In this document: positions 12,916 through 24,588 of the stretch, piece by piece | Position numbering within the stretch: position 1 is the first letter of the stretch | Layout of the letters: the number at the start of each line of letters is the position of its first letter | DNA from: Parvularia atlantis | Taxonomy: Eukaryota > Opisthokonta > Rotosphaerida | Assembly (NCBI GenBank): GCA_943704415.1 | Contig: CALSCO010002520.1 | Coordinates: 1-24,588, forward strand | Direction: 5' to 3' | DNA length: 24,588 nt | The notes under the pieces: model-generated | Databases searched by the model: none | Seen by the model: the letters and a program-made list of their open reading frames with translations, nothing else | Told to the model about the DNA's origin: nothing | Position numbers and translations under genes: made by a program

Positions 12916-15900
12916 ATGGCGGCGACCGGGATGTCGCGGGAAGCCGCGGCGGCGGCGGCGGCGGCGGCGGCGGCCGACGTGGCCGACCTCACGCGCCTCG
13001 CGACGCTCGACGAGGCGGCGATCCTCAACACGCTCAAGGTGCGTTGGTGCTGCGCGTCGCCGTGTGTGTGGGGGGGGGGGCCACGACTGGGGATCACGGT
13101 CGCCCGTCGCGTTCGCGGTAAACAACGAGCTCACGGCGGCGGCGGCAGGCACGCTTCGCTGCCAACCGGATCTACACGCACATCGGCGACATCCTCCTGG
13201 CCGTCAACCCGTACAAGCCCGTGCGTGCCGCGGCGGTCGCCCGTGCGGCGCACGCGTGCCTTAAACCCGTGGCCTGACGCAGCTGCCGATCTACGACGAC
13301 GCGCACGTCCGCCGCTACAGCGCGCCCAACAGCGGCATGCACGACTTCCCGCACATCTACGGCTTTGCGGCGGCCATCTACCACGGCATGCGCGGCAGCC
13401 TGGTCGACCAGGTGCGCGCCCTCCGCGCCGCGCTGTGTGTCGTGTGCGCCAACCGCACCGCAGTCGGTCATCGTCTCGGGCGAGTCGGGCGCGGGGAAGA
13501 CCGAGTCGGCCAAGCACATCCTGTACTGCCTGTCCAAGGTGGCGGCGCCTGCGCTCTGCTGCTGCGCGAGAGGGGGCTGATCGCGACCGGGGTGGGCAGC
13601 TGAGCGGGTCCGAGGGCAGCATCAGTCGGCAGACCGTGGCCGGGTCCAACCTGCTCGAGTACGTCGGCAACGCCAAGACGATCCGCAACCGCAACTCGTC
13701 GCGCTTCGGCAAGTTTCTCTTCCTCAAGTTCAACAACCGCGGGCAGATGGTGCGCGGGCACCGGTGTAGCGCCAACACATGCTCACACGGCGCGCGCACA
13801 CAACAAACAGGTCGGCGCCAACATGACCACCTACCTGCTCGAAAAGTCGCGCATCGTCCAGCGCAGCGAGCACGAGCGCAGCTACCACATCTTCTACGCG
13901 CTGCTCCGTGGCGCGCCCGAGCCCCTGCGCCAGCGCCTCGGCCTGCTCGACGTGACGCAGTACTACTACCTCAAGATGAGCGCGCTGGACGCGCCCGATA
14001 CGGACGACCGGCTCAACTTCCGCACGGTCACCGAGCTCATGACGGTGCTCGGCTTTGGCGCCGACGAGCAGGTGCGGCTGTGGCATGCGAGCGCGGCCCG
14101 CTGGCGTGACACTCGCGCGGCGTTGGCAGGAGCTGCTGCTGCGTCTCGTCGCGGCCGTGCTGGCCGTGGGCAACATCGAGTTTGCCTCAACGAGCGACAC
14201 CAACGACGCGCCGCAGATCATCAGCAAGGCCGGTCCGTGATGCCTCTCAGGCGCGCGCAGTGTTGTACTCACACACGCGCGCGTGTGTAGCGCTCGAGCA
14301 CGCCGCGCAGCTGCTCTACGTCGGCGCCGACGACTTGCGTGCCGCACTCACGTCCAAGACAACGACGACGCAGGAGCAGAAGGGCGAGACGTTCAAGATC
14401 GCGCTGAGCATGTCGCAGGCGGTCGACGCGCGCGACGCCCTCGCCAAGGCGCTATACCAGGGCATGTTTGACCAGCTGCTGCGCATGACCAACGCGGCGA
14501 TCAACATCGACGAGCGGTGCGCGCGCATCTGCTGCGCTCGTCCGCCCGCCGCCGCTGACGGCCTGCGCGCACACAGCTTCCGCGAGACGCTCGCGCACGA
14601 GGGCCAGAGCGATGGCCTGTGCCACGTCGGCGTGCTCGACATCTTCGGCTTTGAGAACTTCCCGGTGCGGGCGCTGCGCAGGTGGTCTGGCTCGCGACTG
14701 ACACGGAGGGCTGCTGCAGCACAACTCGTTCGAGCAGCTCTGCATCAACTACGCCAACGAGCGCCTGCACCAGTTCTTCAACCACAAGCTGTTCCAGATC
14801 GAGCAGCAAGAGTACAACAACGAGGCACGCACCGCGCTGTCGCGCATACGTGAGGCTAAACGGTCGGCTGACGCGCGGGTCCGCACAGGCGATCGACTGG
14901 AAGTACATCGACTTTACGGACAACCAGGCCACGCTCGACCTGCTCAGCAAGGTCCGTTGGCGCGCAGACGGCGCCTCACGTGCCGCCTCACAGTGCCGCG
15001 CACTCAGCGGCCCGTCGGCATCTTCTACTTGATTGACGAATCGTGCCTGCTGCAGCAGTCGACCGACGAGATCCTGCTCGGCAAGATCCGCAGGTGCGCA
15101 CCGTCATGTGCCGCGCACGCACGGAGAGGCTGAGGTGCCTGTGCCACCGCAGTGAGTGGTCTGCGCACGAGCGCTTCGTCAAGGCGACCACGTCCGGCAC
15201 GTCCAAGATGTCGTTTGCGATCGTGCACTTTGCCGCGCCGGTCAGTGCGACGCGCAGCTGCCTCGGTCGTGCGGCTGAGGAACGCGTGTGCGCGCCTAGG
15301 TCGAGTACTCAATCGCGGGCTTCATTGCCAAGAACCAGGACTTTTTCCACCCGGACCTGCAATACCTGCTGCGCAACAGCCGGAGCGAGTTCTTCGGCCG
15401 GGTGCGTGACGGGCACGGCGTCGCGACTTGCTCGCTGCGCTGAACGTCAACGCGCAGCTGTTTGACCCGGAGGTCTTTGGTGTGACCGGCGGGAACGCCG
15501 GCGCGATCGCGGCCGGACTGGCTGATGGATCTTCCGACACGGCGACCGCTACGCCGACGACGGCGCGGCCGGCGTGCGTGCCTCGAGCTGCAGCGCACGA
15601 GCACGCGAACGCTCGCTGAAACGGCGTGCTTGCAGCGGCGCCAAGCTCACGAGCCACATGCGCGCTGGCAGCGTGTCGGAAATTGAGCCGCCGCGCGCGC
15701 CGTGCGTGCCACCGTATGCACCCTACTCGGCTCACTCGCATGGCGCGCACAGCACCTTTGACAAGAGCCGCCGCCCGACGGTGACTACGGCGATGCTGGC
15801 CAGCACGAACCCAAACTCGCCGCTGCTCAAGCTCCACGGCAGTACGTTGGCTGCTGCGCGCGGCGGGCAGCGATGCACTGACGCCGCTCCAGAGTACTCG

Positions 15901-18900
15901 AGCGACACGGCCGCCGTCGACGGACGCAAAAAGTCGACCGAGGCCGACGACGTGCGCACGCATCACTCTCTGTCTCGCATGGCAGCAGGCTGACAGGCGG
16001 GCGTGTGCGTCACAGACAAGGACGCCGACCAAGGCCAAGCCGGCGCTCGTGGCGCAGGCGAGCTCGCCGTCGCTGCCGCGCAAGAAGACGCAGATCCGCA
16101 CGGTCGGCACGCAGTTCAAGGTGCCGCGGCGTTGTTTTTTTTTTTTTTTTTTTTTTTTTTTTTGAAGGCGGGCGCCGTCGCTGACGCCCTGAGGCAGGAC
16201 TCGCTCGAGAGCCTGATGGACACGCTCGAAAACTCGGAGGCGCACTTTGTGTGCTGCATCAAGCCCAACGACCAGCAGGTCTCGGACCTGTACGTGGACG
16301 AGACGGTGCTAAAGGAGCTCAAGTACCTCGGTGCGCGGTCGCACCCTCGTGTGTGCCAGACGCTGACCGTGTGCGGTGCACAAACGCAGGCGTCACGCAG
16401 ACGGTCAGGATACGCAAGGATGGCTACTCGCTGCGCATGCCGTTTCAGCAGTTCTGGAGCAAGTGCATGCGGCCGCGCGATGTAGCGCTGGTGCTGGCGC
16501 TGACGGCGCGCGGTGCGCGGTGCGCGGTGCGCGCACAGGTACTGGATCGTCAGCCCGCGCGCGACCGGCTACCACCCCAAGATCACGGCCGCGGCCAAGC
16601 ACGTCGCGACGATCCTCGCCTCGCTCACGTTCAAGGAGAAGGTCGACTTCCAGGCCGGCAAGACCAAGGTGTGGGCGCGCTCCGCCGTGCTTGCCGTGAC
16701 GTCGCACGCCCGGCAGATCTTCTGCAAGGCGCACGTGCACGACGTGATCGACACGATGCACAACGACAAGATGCGCAAGATCGTCGTCATGATGCAGTCG
16801 CGCGCGCGCATGCTCGTCTGCCGGCGAAGGTAGGGCCTGCGCTGCACCGTGCGCTCGCAAGTGCGCTGACAGGCCGCGGTAGCTTCCTGCGCGCGCGCAA
16901 GCGCATCGTTTCGGTGCAGCGCCAGTTCCGCATGTGGGTCGCCAAGCGCCGCTTCAAGCACAAGCTCAAGGGCTTCCGCGAGGCGATCGCCAAGGCGGAC
17001 AAGTGTGCGTGTTGGCGCCGCTTGTGTGCGAGTCGCGCGCGCAACGGCTGACCGCACATCCATGCGCGCACAGTCAAGGAGCAGCAGGAAGCGATTCGTC
17101 GCTCTCGGTGCGTGAACGACGACGACGCCCATCTTCGCGACTGAATCGTGCGCGTGCAGCGAGGAGGCGCAGAAGGCCAAGCAGGAGGAGATGGAGCGCA
17201 TCAAGGCCGGCCTGCGCTCGATCGACGACCAGGAAAAGTACCTTGACCCGGTCGCGCTGCGCCGCTTCGAAATGAACATTCGGTGCGTCGCGCGCCGCTA
17301 TGGTGCACGTGTGCCCACGCGCGCACGTGCTCTGCAGGCTGCTGTCGCTTCTCACAAAGATCCCTGAGCTCAAGTTGCGGCTCATCTTCAAGCAAGCCAC
17401 CAAGGGCTTTGACCGCCTGGGCTTTATCCGACTGCTGCCAGAGATTGCGCGCTTCAAGGTGCACCGAGCCGGCGTGCGCTGGCCGCGACTGACGCTGCGC
17501 GCAGCCGATCGCGACGGGGCCCGGCGGGATGGTCGCGCTCGAGGACGACCAGGAGGTGTGCGCGTGCGGCTGTGCTTGTTTTGCGCTATGCTGACGCGCA
17601 CGTCGCTGTGCAGAGCGTCGTGCAGGCCCTGTTCAACATCTTCGACAAGGACCGGGACGGCCGTGTCATGCTCAAGGATTTTGTGTCGGTGCTGGCCGTG
17701 GTCAACTTTGGCGGCATCGACGAGAAGGTGCGGTCGCGCGTGCACGCTTCGTCGTCGCGGGCTCAACCCAAGGCGCCGTGCAGTTGGCGCAGGGCTTCAA
17801 GCTGTTTGACGTCGACGGCTACGGCGACTTTACGCGCGACGGACTGCAGCGGACGATGCAGGTGCACCGCGCTCAGCGTGCCATGCATGGACCGCCGCTC
17901 ACGCAGGTCGGCCAGGGCCTCGCGACGCTCTTGGTCAACGCGCCGGCCATCCCGGACAAGCACATCCGGCGCGGCCCGCTGCGCTCGAGCTTCATTCAGG
18001 CACGCCGGCGCGATGCGACACCTTTGCAACGCCCTGATCCCCGTCAACAGGTGCACCTCGACAACGACATCCAGGAGGAAAATATCGGCACCGTCTACGC
18101 GACCGTGCCCGTCACGTCAAAGATGCGCGTGGACGACGTGCGTGGCTGCGCGGCATTCGTGGCGTCGCGTGTCTTTAGCTGTGCCTCAGGTGCTGAAGGA
18201 GGTCGTGCGCAAGCTGAAGCTGCTGGGCGACGTGGCGCAGTTTGCGCTGTTTGAGGTCCGCGTCAGCGCCAACAAGGTGACCGCTGCTGGCTGTGGCGAC
18301 CCCGTGCTCACTGCGCGGCAGATCGTCTTCCAGCGACGCATGGCGCTGCGCGAGAAGCCGATCGAGGCGCTTGAGCGGTGGCAGACGTGTGACTGCGTGG
18401 GCTCAATGCATTTTCTCCTGGCGCGACCGAGTTTGTGCGCAGCAGCGGTTTTGTTGGCTGGCTGGCAGGAAGCTGATCGCCCGCGCGCGTGCTTGCCGCA
18501 GCGTCAACGCGTGCGGCAGCACCGCAGACGTCAACAAGGCCGCGGCCGCCGACGGCGCCGGGCTGCGCAAGATGTTCACCGCCACCGGCGCGGCCAAGCT
18601 CGCAACCGCGGCCAAGGGCATGGCCACGGTGTCGCAGCTGCCCTTCAGCCGGAGCGACAGCCTCGGGCGCGGCATCGTGCAGGTGCCCTGTGGCGTGCGT
18701 GTGTGCGGTGGAGATCGGCTGAGGCGGCGCGACTGCAGGTGTTTTCGTGCGCACACGGGCCGGCAAACCGCCTGGGCACGGCAGGGCGGCGCTCGGTGCA
18801 GACGTACACGTACAAATCTTTGCCGATCGAGGCCAACGTGACGGCGTCGAGCCTGATGGAGACGTTCAACGCCAAGGCGCGCGTGGGCGGAACCGAGGCG

Positions 18901-20248
18901 CTCAAGGCTGAGGACCTGTGCCTGTACGAGATCCGCTTCAGCAGCAAGGACCAGCTGGTCACGTACGGTGCGTCCTGTAGGCGCGGCCGACGACGTCGCT
19001 CACGCGTAGTTGCGCAGAGCGGCCGGTGCAGCCAAACGACAAGCCGCTGCTTATCATGGCAATGACGAGCTCGACGGACGACGTGGCCAAGTTTCTGATC
19101 GTCGACCGCAAAGAGGTCGCGCCGGCCAGCGTGCATTCTCGCGTGCGCCCACTCACCCGCTCGTGTCGTGCAGGTCTTTCCCGCGCCGCTGCCGGCACAG
19201 ATCGCCAACCCGGAAGTGCGGCAGGTGCGCTTTTCGCCGGGGGGGGGGGGGGGGGGGCATGCGCGTCTCGTGCGGCTTGCTGACGGCACCCGCGCAGGTC
19301 AACGTGTACCTCGAGAACGCAAAGGCCACGCCTGCGACGCCGCGGCCACGGCTCGCGGCCGACTTTACGTTGATGAAGCGGCTGGCCATCCCGATCACGT
19401 GCGTGGCGTGTGCCGAGCGCTTATGCCGGTGCTGTGTTTTGACAGCCGCGCAGCTGGATGACGAGCGAGATGAAGCAGCGCTTCATGGAGGCCGTGCACG
19501 TCGACGGCGACGCGGGCAAGTACGCGCTGCACGAGGTCCAGACGCAGAACGACAAGAAGATCATCTACGGTGCGTGCTGCGCCTGGCATGCTGCGCTGCG
19601 CCTGGCATGCTGCGCTGCGCCTGGCATGCTGCCGTGAGGCTGACGTGCGCGGCAGAGCGCGTGCTGCTGGACGACGAGCGCCCACTGCTGCGCACGCGCG
19701 ACGCACAGGGCCGGCGCGGGAGCATTGACGTACTGTCGGCCATGCCGCAGGTGTGCGGCGTGTGCTGCTTGACGCACGGGCGGTCTGATCGTGCCACGCC
19801 GCCCCTGCGCAGTTTATTCTCGTGAAGCGGCAGGTGCTGGACGAGATCTCGGTCTTGATGCAGCCCGGCAGCGTGTCGGATAACCACCTCAACCGCATGT
19901 CGATTATCGAGCTGCCGACCGAGAAGGACAAGGAGGAGGAGGAGGAGGAGGAGACGCCGCAGGGTGCGCACTCGTTTGGGCTTGTGGCCGTGGTGTGGTG
20001 CGCCTGAAGGCTGCGCAGACTTTGCCGAGACGTTTGCCGACGTGGCGTTCAACGACAACGAGAGCGGCTACATCAACCGCGACGGCTTCCTTGAACGTGC
20101 GTCCTCGCGCGCGGGCGCAGGAGTCCGATGCTGAGATCGCCGCGCGCGTGTGTGTGCAGTGGACGAGGAGCAGGCGTGGCTGATGGAGTACTTCACGCTC
20201 AGCTCCGTCTTCCGCCGCAACAAGTTCCTCACCATCACATCGTACTAG
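12916..20248 (+). CDS. Myosin with IQ motifs, EF-hand and three Ras-association-like domains
   Basis: Actin motor; spliced product 1621 residues in 42 exons. Motor (about 20-870): P-loop GESGAGKT 114-121, switch [10 protein letters not shown] 163-171, switch II DIFGFE 401-406, a roughly 140-residue Pro/Ser/Lys-rich loop-2 insert (about 565-705), CIKPN and the converter. Two IQ-like motifs follow ([14 protein letters not shown] is clearest). An EF-hand has a canonical loop at 1046-1057 ([12 protein letters not shown]); a degenerate one (FDVDGYGD) follows. Three RA-like domains end in ALFEV..REKP, CLYEI..NDKPLL and ALHEV..DDERPLL; then a Glu run and an EF-like motif. Exons: 12916-13038, 13149-13220, 13283-13411, 13464-13538, 13600-13749, 13811-14071, 14130-14232, 14291-14516, 14577-14664, 14720-14824, 14889-14951, 15008-15093, 15153-15240, 15300-15401, 15458-15573, 15636-15841, 15893-15951, 16016-16120, 16198-16330, 16390-16462, 16539-16829, 16883-17004, 17074-17107, 17160-17282, 17338-17458, 17505-17555, 17614-17727, 17784-17861, 17907-17999, 18051-18137, 18190-18276, 18322-18386, 18469-18682, 18739-18967, 19018-19130, 19174-19224, 19298-19398, 19454-19569, 19656-19750, 19813-19963, 20019-20096, 20160-20248. 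Uncertain: junctions near 18378-18468 and 18683-18800; ATG at 12931 is an alternative start. Confidence 0.88.
12943..12975 (+). repeat. (GCG)n alanine tract at the myosin N-terminus
   Basis: GCC/GCG codons encode about eleven alanines before the motor domain. A length-variable, low-complexity stretch. Confidence 0.9.
13070..13080. repeat. G11 homopolymer in the first myosin intron
   Basis: Eleven G after a short GT run, inside the 110-nt intron 13039-13148, the longest intron in the window. Confidence 0.95.
14825..14888 (+). other. GC-AG intron (donor GCACGC) in the myosin motor
   Basis: QEYNNE joins [13 protein letters not shown], a conserved motor segment, in phase 0. The intron length is not a multiple of three, and the two GT candidates inside are out of phase. 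CTGAC lies upstream of the acceptor. Confidence 0.75.
16135..16163. repeat. T29 homopolymer in a myosin intron
   Basis: Twenty-nine T on the coding strand, inside intron 16121-16197, which separates the loop-2 insert from the conserved actin-binding helix. Confidence 0.95.
19239..19257. repeat. G19 homopolymer in a myosin intron
   Basis: Nineteen G on the coding strand, inside intron 19225-19297 at the start of the third RA-like domain. Confidence 0.95.
19577..19632. repeat. 19-bp tandem repeat, about three copies
   Basis: CCTGGCATG recurs at 19582, 19601 and 19620 with identical spacers, inside myosin intron 19570-19655. Confidence 0.9.

Positions 20249-24588
<4,340 letters not shown>

Noticed and set aside
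12814-14109. Long open frame of over 400 codons on the plus strand over the myosin 5' part
   Set aside because: It runs through introns and matches the motor only in pieces. Stops are rare in such GC-rich DNA, so long frames arise by chance.
16135-16163. Poly-T as the tail of a reverse-oriented retroposon
   Set aside because: No element body or flanking direct repeat; the surrounding 77-nt intron has no room for one.
12916-16829. Ordinary class I, II or V myosin
   Set aside because: No TH1/SH3, long coiled coil or DIL sequence follows the IQ motifs before the stop at 20248.
17572-19065. A 497-codon plus-strand frame as an independent gene
   Set aside because: It joins one EF-hand exon, antiphase intron sequence and one RA exon. 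The spliced myosin explains the conserved parts better.

Overview
The window is protein-coding from end to end and reads as a compact, very GC-rich fungal genome. The evidence is a FOX2-type multifunctional enzyme with two dehydrogenase domains in tandem, a fused AROM (ARO1) polyprotein, and many tiny introns. I reconstructed about 138 complete introns, mostly 40-70 nt, with donors GTGCG[T/C] or GTACG, CTGAC/CTCAC-like branch sites and CAG/TAG (sometimes AAG) acceptors. This suggests a basidiomycete. Ustilaginomycotina is my guess, but the sequence alone does not settle it. Intergenic gaps are only 35-159 bp.

Layout: (1) minus strand, 3537 to the left edge: FOX2, peroxisomal beta-oxidation, with its 3' end outside the window. 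(2) plus strand, 3612-7959: AP5B1, beta subunit of the AP-5 adaptor complex. It diverges from FOX2 across 74 bp that hold a heat-shock element. (3) minus strand, 12029-8008: an M1 zinc aminopeptidase with a HEAT-repeat tail, converging on AP5B1 with 48 bp between stop codons. (4) minus strand, 12756-12065: mitochondrial ribosomal protein bL17m, 35 bp upstream of the aminopeptidase. (5) plus strand, 12916-20248: an unusual myosin in 42 exons, built as motor, two IQ motifs, EF-hand region, three Ras-association-like domains and a C-terminal EF-like motif. (6) plus strand, 20380 to the right edge: ARO1 with complete 3-dehydroquinate synthase and EPSP synthase domains and the start of shikimate kinase.

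The six genes do unrelated jobs (lipid breakdown, endosomal trafficking, peptide trimming, mitochondrial translation, actin motility, aromatic amino acid synthesis) and do not form a pathway cluster. In all five genes complete at both ends or at the start the spliced exons keep one open frame; the four complete models have coding lengths divisible by three (AP5B1 3015, aminopeptidase 2694, bL17m 453, myosin 4866 nt).

The most interesting points are the myosin architecture, AP-5 in a streamlined fungus, and a set of GC-AG introns sharing the donor GCACG. Also notable are long homopolymer runs found only inside introns, a duplicated splice donor in the aminopeptidase, and a heat-shock element in the FOX2/AP5B1 promoter. 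I saw no mobile elements, viral relics, tRNA, rRNA or CRISPR arrays.
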